NCBI GenBank assembly: GCA_042091035.1
Contig: JBELIG010000015.1
Location: forward strand, 1-30,388
Source: AM-2324 sp042091035
GTDB taxonomy: Bacteria > Bacteroidota > Bacteroidia > Chitinophagales > Saprospiraceae
Length of the DNA stretch: 30,388 nucleotides
Direction: 5' to 3'
The position numbers and the translations under genes were made by a program. The notes beneath the pieces were generated by a model. That model did no database searches, was not told where the DNA came from, and saw only the letters and a list, made by a program, of their open reading frames with translations. Of this stretch, positions 7,272-15,538 are shown one piece after another (the first letter of the stretch is position 1; every line of letters begins with the position of its first letter).

Positions 7272-9542
7272 TTAATTAGCCCATTTGAGTATTTTTTCGA
7301 CCATAAGTTTTTCACCAGATCGAATATGAACAAAGTAAAGTCCGTCAGCAAAAGCGCTCAAGTCAAACTTGGATGTTTCTGTAGTTTGTAAAACGAGTAC
7401 CCCAGCGGATGAATAAATTTTGATGAGCGCATTACTAGGCAGATTATCTACTTGGAATTGTCCGCTTCCGGGATTTGGATATATACTTATTGAGGAAGCT
7501 TCTGCGTAATCTATGGATGAGGGATCACCTACGGTAACTGTGAAGAAATCATTGGCTACACCACCATTGCTATCTATTCCATGCAGACAAATTTCATATA
7601 CACCTGCTGTTCCACCTATAAATTCGAGTGTGGACCCATTGATTTGTACCTCCAGTAAATTAGGTGTGCTGCTACTTGCAAAAAGGAATAAAAGTTCTCC
7701 CTCTGGATCTGAGAAGACGGATGAAATATCTATACTTTGAATATTGAAATTTTCTGCAAACAAGAGTTCACCTGTTGGATTAGCTACAATAGGCGAGGGG
7801 TTGTCCGGGCGAAGTTTGGGACGCCAGTAATAACGATTTTCTAGTAAAAACCCAGGAGCATGGAGGCCACAATCTTCCTCCAGAAGAATCAAATCAAGCG
7901 TACTCCCTGGAAAAGGGCTATCTGCTCCAAGGATAAAAGATTCGTTGTCAGCATCCAATGCTAGAGACCATAATTCTGATGCATTTGGAGACCAGTAAAA
8001 CTGTCCATTTGTTTTGAGAATAATTCCTTGATCAATAGAGCTTTCCGCACATTCATTCGTGAAGGTATCCAGCATTATTTCAAATGGTGCCTCTTCTAGT
8101 AATAAATCAAATCGCTTTCTATACAATTCACCATTAAAGATCAGTCCTATGGTTCCGGGAACAAGTTCTCCATTAAGACTTCGATAGAGTTCTATCTTGA
8201 AATTCTGACCTGGATACGGACAATCAGATCCTGTTTCAAGGATTCCGTCTTCAAAATTTGGGGTTACTTGCCATTGTACGTTTGCATTGTTTCTCCAATA
8301 ATACAGCCCATTTTCCAATATGATTTCTGCTTCATGCCAATTGTTTCCGATATTGTCCAGCGAATAGGCTCCAAGAAGCTCATCCATAATCATGCTAGCT
8401 GAAAGGTCAATTACATTATTCTGTACTCGGGTGATTAGTTTATCGGCCAATGGCACACAGGCTGACTGAATCCTCTTGTGCAAAGATTCGGCATAGAAGT
8501 CCGCTTCAAATCGACCTTCGAAATCATTGGGCCAGAAAGAAAGATTGAACCAATCATGTCCATTGACCTCCAGACTGAATTCAGGATATATTCTATACAA
8601 GTGATGATAAAATTCATGCTGTAACCACTGCGGCAAATAAATCCTTCTTTCCACATCATTGTACATACCGTCTCCGAGATGTGCAGGCTTTCGGACTAAC
8701 CATTTGTCATCGATGATGAAAAGGGGTCCTCCCTTTGAATCAGAGCCCATTCCTCCTGTGATAAAAGCATTGTCATCAAAATCAGGGAATTCAGGAACAT
8801 GAGAAGGATATAAAATCCAGAACCAATCTGTTTCATTCAACAGATCATCATCCAACTCAGGCCACACTTGCCCTACATTTCCTGAAGCGAAATAAGGTGC
8901 ACTGGTATTTACCGTTGCATCAATACAGAGGTCTGGTAATTCAACATATTCTACATTTACTTGTAGTTCTCCAAAGGTGATTGCTGTGATATATTTCAAA
9001 AATAAATCCAGAGATTGATCGATTATGCAATAATCATCCTCCAGTAGGGCTTCATCTAGACTGTTGCTTATAAAAGTACCTGTTCCGGCCTGTAATTCTG
9101 CATCGGTAGAGGGTTGTATACCCTCTGAACAGCCTACCAAGATGACTTTCATATTCACTGTTTTTACAGCAGGGTTACTTGTTGGGCTAAGGTGGTAATT
9201 AACTATATCCTCCATCATTCGCACGCCATAATAGGCATGTGGTGTTCCAAGGTTTGCACCATTCGGATCATTGAATACATTCCACCAGATTGTGCTACCC
9301 TTGGGGTAGGTTTCAAAGAGGGAATTGATAAGCTCCTGTGCTGTGCTGTATTCTCCAGCAGCGATTGCATCTTCAGCATCTATAAATGTGGTAATTGCTG
9401 CGTTGGTATGCTCGGTAAATTGGCTGCTTCCTCCATACATCGTATAAAACTCTGGCAGATGGATTCCATCACATTGGATGATTTGAGCATGAAGTACATT
9501 AGACAGAACAAGGAATAGAAGAATAGTAAGGTATTTTCTCAT
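7272..9542 (-). CDS. Secreted HExxH protein (putative zinc metallopeptidase) with internal repeats and T9SS tail
   Basis: I chose the ATG at 9542 over an upstream TTG (9569) because it puts the signal peptide MRKYLTILLFLVLSNVLHAQ at the N terminus; the product is 756 residues. Residues 309-313 are HEFYH, a zinc-peptidase HExxH motif, with acidic residues following in HLYRIYPEFSLEVNGHDW; the third zinc ligand is not certain. I do not recognise the peptidase family. Two copies of a module about 100 residues apart share a pattern: IILENGLYYW...GSDCPYPG (about 407-445) and IILKTNGQFYW...GADSPFPG (about 506-545). A partial third is FLLENRYYWRPK. Residues about 598-672 look like a cadherin/Ig-like domain, and the last 70 are a T9SS type-A sorting domain (ISIYPNPGSGQFQV). 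Probably exported; proteolytic activity is inferred from the motif only. Confidence 0.75.
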   Translation of the reverse strand: MRKYLTILLFLVLSNVLHAQIIQCDGIHLPEFYTMYGGSSQFTEHTNAAITTFIDAEDAIAAGEYSTAQELINSLFETYPKGSTIWWNVFNDPNGANLGTPHAYYGVRMMEDIVNYHLSPTSNPAVKTVNMKVILVGCSEGIQPSTDAELQAGTGTFISNSLDEALLEDDYCIIDQSLDLFLKYITAITFGELQVNVEYVELPDLCIDATVNTSAPYFASGNVGQVWPELDDDLLNETDWFWILYPSHVPEFPDFDDNAFITGGMGSDSKGGPLFIIDDKWLVRKPAHLGDGMYNDVERRIYLPQWLQHEFYHHLYRIYPEFSLEVNGHDWFNLSFWPNDFEGRFEADFYAESLHKRIQSACVPLADKLITRVQNNVIDLSASMIMDELLGAYSLDNIGNNWHEAEIILENGLYYWRNNANVQWQVTPNFEDGILETGSDCPYPGQNFKIELYRSLNGELVPGTIGLIFNGELYRKRFDLLLEEAPFEIMLDTFTNECAESSIDQGIILKTNGQFYWSPNASELWSLALDADNESFILGADSPFPGSTLDLILLEEDCGLHAPGFLLENRYYWRPKLRPDNPSPIVANPTGELLFAENFNIQSIDISSVFSDPEGELLFLFASSSTPNLLEVQINGSTLEFIGGTAGVYEICLHGIDSNGGVANDFFTVTVGDPSSIDYAEASSISIYPNPGSGQFQVDNLPSNALIKIYSSAGVLVLQTTETSKFDLSAFADGLYFVHIRSGEKLMVEKILKWAN

Positions 9543-9702
9543 ATCGGTATATGTTGGAAGCAGAATCAATGCTGCTAGATTGATCGGGCTTTGTTTTTAC
9601 TTAAATTAAAGTAAATGAAAAGACATTGCAAGTATCTAATTCTAAATCAAAAACTTAAGATAAGTGGCCAATCTTAAACAAAACAGAATCAATTATGGAT
9701 CA

Positions 9703-9738
9703 AAAAAGGGATTTGAATGATAATTCAAATCCCTTTTT
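9703..9738. terminator. Hairpin terminator downstream of acid phosphatase gene
   Basis: A perfect 16-bp inverted repeat (9703-9718 with 9723-9738), loop GATA, flanked by an A run on one side and a T run on the other, so it could work in both directions. On the minus strand it lies about 100 bases after the stop of the acid phosphatase gene. Confidence 0.75.
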
Positions 9739-9836
9739 GTCCAGCTCTGTTTTAAATAGTGAAAGGCACTTGCTTTCATATATTTATCAAGAAGTGGCTA
9801 TACTGCCTGAATACATATTCGATAAGACGCAATTCA

Positions 9837-10649
9837 TTAGTAGGAGATGAGTTTTGCATGTCTAATGGAATCTTTTTGCTGATCTGTCCAGCTTCTATTA
9901 TTCTCATAGACACCTTTAGTTTCCCAGTCTCCGTACATAGGATTTGGAAAAACAATAAACTTAGCTCCGAAAGACTCCTGCATTTGATCAACTAAAGTAT
10001 TGCGGGCTTCACTGCTCTGATTGTCAAAAGCATTAGAAAAGTCAGATAGATTATCACCCATATAAAGCACAACCTCATGGTTTTCTAATACGCGATCACG
10101 TCTTTCTTGCTTTTCACTGGAGTTTGTTCTCAAAAATACGTGACTTGTATCCGAATTTGGGAGTCCAAGTTCTTTCATATTTGCTACAGTCTCTTCCAGT
10201 TGAATATTATAGCGATTAGAGATGTAAAACACTTCAATGTTGAGAGAATCAGCAAGGTTGAAAAACTTTACAGCACCAGGTAGCGCTTTTGCCTGCTTCA
10301 ATTTACCCCATTCAATCCAATCTTCTTTTGTGTAATCCAGATCCTTTTGAATTTGCATCCCACTGTAAGGACTGTTATCTAAAACGGTTTCATCTAAATC
10401 AGTGATAATGGCAAGTGGTTTTTCCTGCTTATTTTCTATAGCCATAATTCTAGCTGTCGCTAAATTGAAGGCTTGATAGCTTAGTGCTTTGTACTCGCCA
10501 GCTTGTTGTTGCCAGAGTACTGCTAGGGTAGCATGCTCTTTTTTAGGTATATCAAGTCCTTGATTAGTAGTATTGTTTTCTGAGTTCATACAACTCGTTA
10601 GAAATAGCAAACAGCTAAGGGACCAAAAAAGGGAACTGATATTCTTCAT
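9837..10649 (-). CDS. HAD acid phosphatase / 5'-nucleotidase, lipoprotein e(P4) family
   Basis: The start at 10649 gives a classic lipoprotein signal (MKNISSLFWSLSCLLFLTSC, Cys20 lipidated); an in-frame ATG 13 codons upstream would put a charged leader before it. The 270-residue protein shows the class C acid phosphatase pattern: WQQQAGEYKALSYQAFNLA near 46-64, the HAD nucleophile motif ITDLDETVLDNS with Asp84 and Asp86, FYISNR in the middle, and VLYMGDNLSDF late in the protein for metal binding. Haemophilus e(P4) removes phosphate from nucleotides and NAD-related phosphates at the outer membrane. This protein probably does similar phosphate or nucleotide salvage, though Bacteroidota substrates are not known to me. 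It is monocistronic, with a terminator downstream. Confidence 0.92.
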   Translation of the reverse strand: MKNISSLFWSLSCLLFLTSCMNSENNTTNQGLDIPKKEHATLAVLWQQQAGEYKALSYQAFNLATARIMAIENKQEKPLAIITDLDETVLDNSPYSGMQIQKDLDYTKEDWIEWGKLKQAKALPGAVKFFNLADSLNIEVFYISNRYNIQLEETVANMKELGLPNSDTSHVFLRTNSSEKQERRDRVLENHEVVLYMGDNLSDFSNAFDNQSSEARNTLVDQMQESFGAKFIVFPNPMYGDWETKGVYENNRSWTDQQKDSIRHAKLISY

Positions 10650-10950
10650 CAGGATCAATTTTATTTTTTTGTATAAATAGATATTCATAGGTTTCTAAAA
10701 TCGCTAAATAGCAGGTGCTGAGTTTGGCCCCGACGCTATGGAACTTGAAAACCATGGAATTATTCAAAGAGGAGAAGTCTTGAGTATTCAGTATCATATG
10801 TTTGTGGAACAGATGATAAGAAGCTCACACTTGACCTCTGATGATTATGCCTGCAAATATAAGTTATGTTCTATAAAAAGTAGATCGACTAAATAAATAT
10901 AGATCAACTTATCACTCAAACAAAGATGTTTTAGTCATAGGACCTTTTAA

Positions 10951-12237
10951 TCAATCCATTTTATCCAATTCCAACCATTTTTCAAGGCTGTTTTTTAGTC
11001 GCTCAAGTTCTGCTTCATTCATATTGGCTATTCGAGCATTGCCATGATGCTTACCCTCCATAATAAACCATTCCGCATCCACCTTGTCATTAGGCGGTAC
11101 AGCGCTCGCAGTCCAAGTATCGTTGGCTCCATAGATGTAGATGAATTCATCCGCCTCTGAGTCCAACCACTGGTTAATCTCTTCTAACAGTTGACCGTCA
11201 AAAGGATCGTTCATCTCAAAAGGAAAGAATAATGCCATTGGATTGGAGTCTGTAGGCAAGGCTTTTAGATAACCCTCAAAAGGACTGGTTTCATATCCAT
11301 AGTATCCCATTTCGGTAGCTGATTGATAATAATGGGAAGTATAGTATCGAATATCATTATCACCAAAGAAACTTGGGCCTGATACATTTAGGAGATAGGA
11401 AGCTAAAACCTCTGCATCGGTATCTGGACCGGGAATCTTTTCACAGCTGTAGCCCCATTGCCAAAACGAAAATGGATACTCTAGTACAGCAAATTCAAAA
11501 GCTTTTTCCAGGGACAAAATCTTGTATTCCACATTTGCACCTTTACTGTAGAACTTCAGTAAAGGTAGAATCTCATCTCGCTTACTAAGGACCTGAATCT
11601 GGAAATCGAAAAGCTTCTGTCGACATTCATCTGTTCCTACGGTATTCAAAAAGTCATATATCCTGGGCTCTTCATATGCTCTGTTAATTGGTGCTACATA
11701 TGGCACACTTAGGTCTACATCTTCCGGATAAAAGTATCGGTAAAAAATAGTTGTTGCACCACCTTTACTGATACCTGTGCTTATCCATTTGTTGGTATAC
11801 AGTTCATCAAATAATTCACGAACTCTATGCAAGTCTGCTGTTGCCTGTTTTAAGTTCAGATATCTGTAGTCCAGAGAATCCGGCATACTTGCTCCAAAAT
11901 ATCGGTGTTCCACAAACAACTGATTGGCATCCAGTATTTGACTGAGTTCAGAAACTCTATTTCGTCCCACATTATATCCTGCGGTTCTGATCACCGTAAT
12001 ATTTTCAACACCACGATGCGTTAGATATACTTTCTGATCAAAAAACCCTTTTGTGTCATCGGAATGATCTATAGGTTGGCGAATCTTTAATTCATAAAGA
12101 CTTCCACCTTTGAAATCATTCAGCTTTTTGAAAGACAAACCTTCCATCGCTGTTAATTCAGCCTCCAGGGAAAAATCCTGCGCTTGGCAGAAAACAGCAA
12201 ACAACAGAAGTACAAATAAAGATGATAACTTATTCAT
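10951..12237 (-). CDS. Secreted S37-type serine peptidase (tripeptidyl aminopeptidase-like)
   Basis: The ATG at 12237 places a signal peptide (MNKLSSLFVLLLFAVFCQAQ) at the N terminus; the longer frame adds seven polar residues. The 428-residue body looks like peptidase family S37/PS-10, an alpha/beta-hydrolase fold: FVEHRYFGAS near 108-117, nucleophile motif GISKGG with Ser157, then PYVAPINRA. The likely Asp is Asp373 in IYGANDTW and the likely His is 397 or 398 in GKHHGNARI. S37 enzymes known from Streptomyces release tripeptides from protein N termini. Here the enzyme is probably exported to the periplasm and helps use peptides. No T9SS tail is present. The neighbouring genes on the same strand are 153 to 301 bases away, so a shared operon is not clear. 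The family call is strong, the specificity inferred. Confidence 0.88.
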   Translation of the reverse strand: MNKLSSLFVLLLFAVFCQAQDFSLEAELTAMEGLSFKKLNDFKGGSLYELKIRQPIDHSDDTKGFFDQKVYLTHRGVENITVIRTAGYNVGRNRVSELSQILDANQLFVEHRYFGASMPDSLDYRYLNLKQATADLHRVRELFDELYTNKWISTGISKGGATTIFYRYFYPEDVDLSVPYVAPINRAYEEPRIYDFLNTVGTDECRQKLFDFQIQVLSKRDEILPLLKFYSKGANVEYKILSLEKAFEFAVLEYPFSFWQWGYSCEKIPGPDTDAEVLASYLLNVSGPSFFGDNDIRYYTSHYYQSATEMGYYGYETSPFEGYLKALPTDSNPMALFFPFEMNDPFDGQLLEEINQWLDSEADEFIYIYGANDTWTASAVPPNDKVDAEWFIMEGKHHGNARIANMNEAELERLKNSLEKWLELDKMD

Positions 12238-12390
12238 ATTATGAATTTGATTAGACACAGCATGTGCATACCTGATTATTTAATAGAATCATTACTGATC
12301 GTATTATCTAAGCTAAAGAATAGAAACGTATTCCTGAAAAGTATAGTTAGATTTTTTACCCTATGAACTAAGGAATAAAACCTAAAAGAC

Positions 12391-13311
12391 CTATTGTGGA
12401 AATTGCATGATTGTTCGCACCAAAAAGAAAAAGAAAATGTAGAATCCTGAAAAGATCAGTATCTGCGTATACTTCTCCTTTGTTATTGGTTTAGAACGCG
12501 TTAAGATATAACTACTTGAAGCGAATGCAATGATTAATATGTAGAAAACCACCCGAACCACAAAATTGCTTAAGCCTCTGGTAGCCTCAAAGGATTTTTG
12601 ATCTGCAATGAAATAAAAATTCATCAATAAGATCACGCAATAAATAAGCAAAGCTGAAAAAACATAAGCGGTATATTTTGCTGTATTTGAATCGATCATA
12701 GCGGGTGAATACCTTGGTACAGACACCTTATTGTTTTTTGTCAATTCTGATAAAAGTGCAAACACCGTCTTATAATCCCGAAGCAACTCAAGGGTAATGA
12801 CACTTTGCTTTTCATGGGTCTTTCCGTGAACAGTCCTGAAGTTATGTTTTACATCGGTATGAAGATAGATCGATCCGTCCTGAGTATCATCGTAGCCAAC
12901 TTTACTAATATGAGCAATTCGATCCAGAGATACCCGATGTATCTCCTTTTTAAAGAATTTAACTTCTTTGATGAGCACATATTTCGATGTAATCATGTAT
13001 TCCATCTTCTTCAAATTCTTGTTCCGAATTTCCTCATACACAAATGGAGCAATCAAACAAAACAGGAAGAAAACTATAGGAAATACTACATGCCCAGTAA
13101 TTACAAAGCCGTAGGATATGAAAAAGGTTAAAATCAGATAGACGATCATAGGGCTGGAGGCCTTAGTTACCACATCTTTATAATGGTTATTGGTTTCTAA
13201 AAATCTAACCACTGTTCTATACGCTGGTTTTCCTCTCCAAAGGACTTTATGATTTGGGAAATCTACATGCTTGGTTTCCGAAGTGTAATCTGCGTCTAAG
13301 TAATCCTTCAA
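12391..13311 (-). CDS. Membrane protein with bacterial PH-like domain (bPH2/YdbS-like)
   Basis: This 306-residue protein has an N-terminal soluble part with VLWRGKPAYR near 24-33, two membrane segments at about 53-95, then a PH-like core (MEYMITSKYVLIKE ... VSLDRIAHISKVGYDDTQDGSIYLHT, about 112-155). Three more hydrophobic segments follow (about 214-236, 248-267, 283-301). The wrGkP motif and the tskyvli strand are typical of DUF304/bPH2 proteins, whose function is mostly unknown. The only start in frame after the upstream stop is a TTG at 13311; no ATG is available before the conserved N-terminal part, so a TTG start is likely unless the sequence has an error. The family is moderately sure. 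Confidence 0.75.
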   Translation of the reverse strand: MKDYLDADYTSETKHVDFPNHKVLWRGKPAYRTVVRFLETNNHYKDVVTKASSPMIVYLILTFFISYGFVITGHVVFPIVFFLFCLIAPFVYEEIRNKNLKKMEYMITSKYVLIKEVKFFKKEIHRVSLDRIAHISKVGYDDTQDGSIYLHTDVKHNFRTVHGKTHEKQSVITLELLRDYKTVFALLSELTKNNKVSVPRYSPAMIDSNTAKYTAYVFSALLIYCVILLMNFYFIADQKSFEATRGLSNFVVRVVFYILIIAFASSSYILTRSKPITKEKYTQILIFSGFYIFFFFLVRTIMQFPQ

Positions 13312-13787
13312 GCTGATTTGTTTTATGTTTAAATATGTACTTATCTAGATTCGCTGCGTTGATGAATAACCCTAAATTAAAAAAAATACGATTTATCAAA
13401 AAGGGCTATCCGATATCTTTAAAAAGGAGTTTAGCTAATTTATTAACCCCATAATTCTACTTGGTAATCCAGATAAAACCTTTCTAATCTTCATATAGTT
13501 ATAGTAATCATGCAGTTAGGTTTATTATATATCTATTGCTTAATAAGCGATTCTCTATTGTGTCCTCAGATAATTTGACAACTTTTAATTTTTTCTTGTT
13601 AGAATTTTGTCGGTATGAGGATTTTCTAAGATGAATATTTTCCTAAGTAAAGGAATCAGTTTCTTACGGATCTCGCAGGTATAGGAATTGTCATAAAATG
13701 AAAATTATGTACTTTTTATATGAAACAAGGATAAAAGATTTTACTTTAGTTACTCTATGTTTTTTTAATTTAAATGTTCGCTTGGCT
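13312..13787. other. Non-coding stretch between divergent membrane-protein genes
   Basis: No gene-like ORF is convincing. It contains upstream regions for both the bPH2-like gene (minus) and the desaturase (plus). A TTTGACA at 13574-13580 lies 24 bases before GAATTTTG (13602-13609), a near match to the Bacteroidota -7 box, but the spacing is long and the leader would be about 170 bases, so I do not call it a promoter. The right end includes the in-frame extension of the desaturase ORF from an earlier ATG (13698) that I judged less likely to be translated. Confidence 0.5.
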
Positions 13788-14846
13788 ATGCTAGATAAAG
13801 AAATTTTAGACTCGTTAAAGAATTGGAGAGAGCTGGTTTCTTCCTATAAGATTCCAGATAATAAAAAGGCTGTTTTTCAGATACTTAACACCTTTATTCC
13901 ATTCGTAGGCTTATGGACCCTGATGTATTTTAGTTTGAATTGGTCCATATGGATCACCATGGCTATTGGTTTAGTAAATGCATTATTTTTAGTTAGGATC
14001 TTTATTATTCAACATGACTGTGGGCATCAGTCTTTTTCGTCTTCTAGAAAGGCAAATAAGTTCATAGGTAAAATTTGTAGCTGTTTCAGTTCTTTACCAT
14101 TCAGTTATTGGGCCAAGATTCATAATTTTCATCATGGACATAATGGGCAAATCGAGGTTTGGGATATAGGAGATATTCCAACACTTACGGTTGATAAATA
14201 CAAGCAGAAAAGTTGGTTGGGTAAAGTAGCATACAGAATTTGGAGGATGCCAATCGTAACCTTTGTAATTGCGCCAATCTATTATTTTTCTATAGCAAAT
14301 AGGATTCCAACCTATACTAAGAAGATGAAGAATGCCAAGAGATTGGTTACTTCACTCATAAAAGATAACCTACTGATAGTGATCGTATATGTTGCATTAT
14401 CCTTTTTGTTCGGCTGGAAGTTTTTGTTTATACAGTTCTTTTTGATATTCACTTTTGGAATCATTGCATTTTGGTTCTTTTATGTGCAACACCAACATGA
14501 AAGATCTTACAAGCAATTGAGAGAGAATTGGGATTATTTGCTATCGGCAATAAAAGGAAGTAGTTACTATAAGTTACCAAGAGTTTTCCAATGGTTGACA
14601 GGAAATATAGGTATTCATCATATCCATCATTTGAATAGCCTTATTCCCAACTATAATTTGCCTAAAGCATTGAAAGATCACCCTATTTTAACTAAATATG
14701 CGACTACAATTTCTTTCCGAGAAAGCTTGAGTTTAATGAAGCACAAACTTTGGGATGAGGTAGATGAGCGAATGGTGAGTTTTAGAGAAGCTTCAAGGCT
14801 AATCAAACTAAGAGTTGATAATATGAATGTTGCGACCGCACATTAA
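13788..14846 (+). CDS. Membrane fatty acid desaturase (omega-6/delta-12 type)
   Basis: The product is an integral membrane di-iron enzyme that puts a double bond into acyl chains of membrane lipids. The histidine boxes are visible: HDCGH at 76-80, HNFHH at 112-116 and HHIHH at 277-281, plus a HQHE motif at 235-238. Hydrophobic pairs lie at about 33-75 and 193-235. The chosen start (MLDKEILDSLKNW) gives 352 residues and matches where homologues I recall begin. An ATG 30 codons upstream would add a segment that looks foreign to the family, so the upstream start is less likely but not excluded. It is followed by a strong terminator, so it is probably a single gene. Substrate position specificity cannot be read from sequence. 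Confidence 0.9.
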   Translation: MLDKEILDSLKNWRELVSSYKIPDNKKAVFQILNTFIPFVGLWTLMYFSLNWSIWITMAIGLVNALFLVRIFIIQHDCGHQSFSSSRKANKFIGKICSCFSSLPFSYWAKIHNFHHGHNGQIEVWDIGDIPTLTVDKYKQKSWLGKVAYRIWRMPIVTFVIAPIYYFSIANRIPTYTKKMKNAKRLVTSLIKDNLLIVIVYVALSFLFGWKFLFIQFFLIFTFGIIAFWFFYVQHQHERSYKQLRENWDYLLSAIKGSSYYKLPRVFQWLTGNIGIHHIHHLNSLIPNYNLPKALKDHPILTKYATTISFRESLSLMKHKLWDEVDERMVSFREASRLIKLRVDNMNVATAH

Positions 14847-14892
14847 TTGAAGCTCATACTAAGCTAAAGGTTTATTCCTTGGCAAAAGAATG

Positions 14893-14930
14893 AAATAGGG
14901 CAGTGCATCAGTGTACTGCCCTATTTTTTT
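14893..14930 (+). terminator. Intrinsic terminator of desaturase gene
   Basis: A 15-pair stem with one G-T (14893-14907 with 14912-14926), loop TCAG, ends in a run of seven T (14924-14930). It starts 46 bases after the desaturase stop. A textbook rho-independent terminator. Confidence 0.9.
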
Positions 14931-14957
14931 ATGTTTTTTTCTTTTCTGAAATACGAC

Positions 14958-15002
14958 AAGAGCATCCCTAGTAAGTGTTTAGTAGAAGAAGCTCTTTTTT
15001 TA
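14958..15002 (+). other. Second terminator-like hairpin (weak)
   Basis: AAGAGC (14958-14963) pairs with GCTCTT (14991-14996), followed by a T run (14995-15001). The stem is only 6 pairs and the loop is 27 bases, so on its own this is weak. It is notable for sitting between two better hairpins. Confidence 0.35.
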
Positions 15003-15006
15003 TTTT

Positions 15007-15040
15007 AAAGCATTGTAAATCAATTGTATAATGCTTTTTT
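15007..15040 (+). terminator. Third terminator-like hairpin upstream of BlaI operon
   Basis: An 11-pair stem with one G-T (15007-15017 with 15027-15037), 9-base loop, followed by a T run through 15040. It lies about 75 bases before the operator region of the BlaI gene. It could end an unseen small transcript or insulate the operon from read-through. Confidence 0.55.
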
Positions 15041-15111
15041 GTTTCCTTAGCATAGGTCTTGTGCTTTTTCTCTTTACGATGCATTATAAGAACGGATACG
15101 GTAAGTAATAG

Positions 15112-15157
15112 TTGCTCTACATTTGTAGAAGTAATATTTTTGTTCTATGTTTGTAGA
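15112..15157 (+). promoter_or_regulatory. Promoter overlapped by two BlaI-type operator dyads
   Basis: Dyad 1 is a perfect 6-bp inverted repeat TCTACA-TT-TGTAGA (15116-15129). Dyad 2 is the less perfect TCTATG-TT-TGTAGA (15144-15157), centre to centre 28 bases. The core TACA..TGTA is the type of site bound by BlaI/MecI dimers. A Bacteroidota promoter fits inside: TTTG at 15122-15125, 20 bases, TATGTTTG at 15146-15153, putting dyad 1 over -33 and dyad 2 over -7. An alternative reading is TTG 15112-15114, 20 bases, TATTTTTG 15135-15142. Either way repressor binding would block the polymerase. The coding start is 15 bases downstream. Autorepression is inferred. Confidence 0.65.
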
Positions 15158-15171
15158 AACAAGATCAGAAT

Positions 15172-15537
15172 ATGAAGTTATCTAAATCCGAGGAAGAGTT
15201 GATGAATCATCTATGGAAGCTTAAGAAGGCTCTCATGAAAGATTTGATAAATGCTTATCAGGATCCAAAGCCAGCAGCAACGACTGTTGCCACTTTGCTG
15301 AAAAGGATGCAGGTAAAAGAATTTATTGACTACACGCAAATAGGAAGATCAAGGGAGTATTTTCCACTAATCGAAAAGAAAGATTATTTTTCTAATCATG
15401 TTAATGGCTTGATAAAGAGCTTTTTTAACGATAGTGCCTCGCAGTTTGCCTCTTTCTTTACTAAAGAAACCAACCTGTCTAAATCAGAATTAGAAGCACT
15501 GAAAGCTATAATAGAATCAGAAATTAAAAAGAAGTGA
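15172..15537 (+). CDS. BlaI/MecI/CopY-family transcriptional repressor
   Basis: A 121-residue penicillinase-repressor-type protein. The N-terminal winged helix shows LSKSEEELMNHLWKLKKA, then helix-turn-helix sequence DLINAYQDPKPAATTVATLLKRM (about 24-46) and a wing with FIDYTQIGRSREYFPLI. The C-terminal third is a dimerisation helix. Family members repress their own operon and are removed when a membrane M56 peptidase such as BlaR1 senses a signal and triggers cleavage. The partner peptidase begins one base after this gene's stop, so the two are surely cotranscribed and probably translationally coupled. The two dyads just upstream are the likely binding sites. No beta-lactamase gene lies nearby, so the signal may not be an antibiotic. 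Confidence 0.92.
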   Translation: MKLSKSEEELMNHLWKLKKALMKDLINAYQDPKPAATTVATLLKRMQVKEFIDYTQIGRSREYFPLIEKKDYFSNHVNGLIKSFFNDSASQFASFFTKETNLSKSELEALKAIIESEIKKK

Positions 15538-15538
15538 T

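Noticed and set aside
9192..9518. A plus-strand ORF of 108 codons inside the HExxH gene
   Set aside because: It lies opposite a well-supported coding frame and has no protein-like features.
10615..10797. A small minus-strand ORF overlapping the start of the acid phosphatase gene
   Set aside because: Its composition is not protein-like and it overlaps the lipoprotein signal of a clear gene.
12805..13131. A plus-strand ORF of 108 codons opposite the bPH2-like gene
   Set aside because: A shadow of the minus-strand membrane protein; its hydrophobic look comes from the complementary codons.
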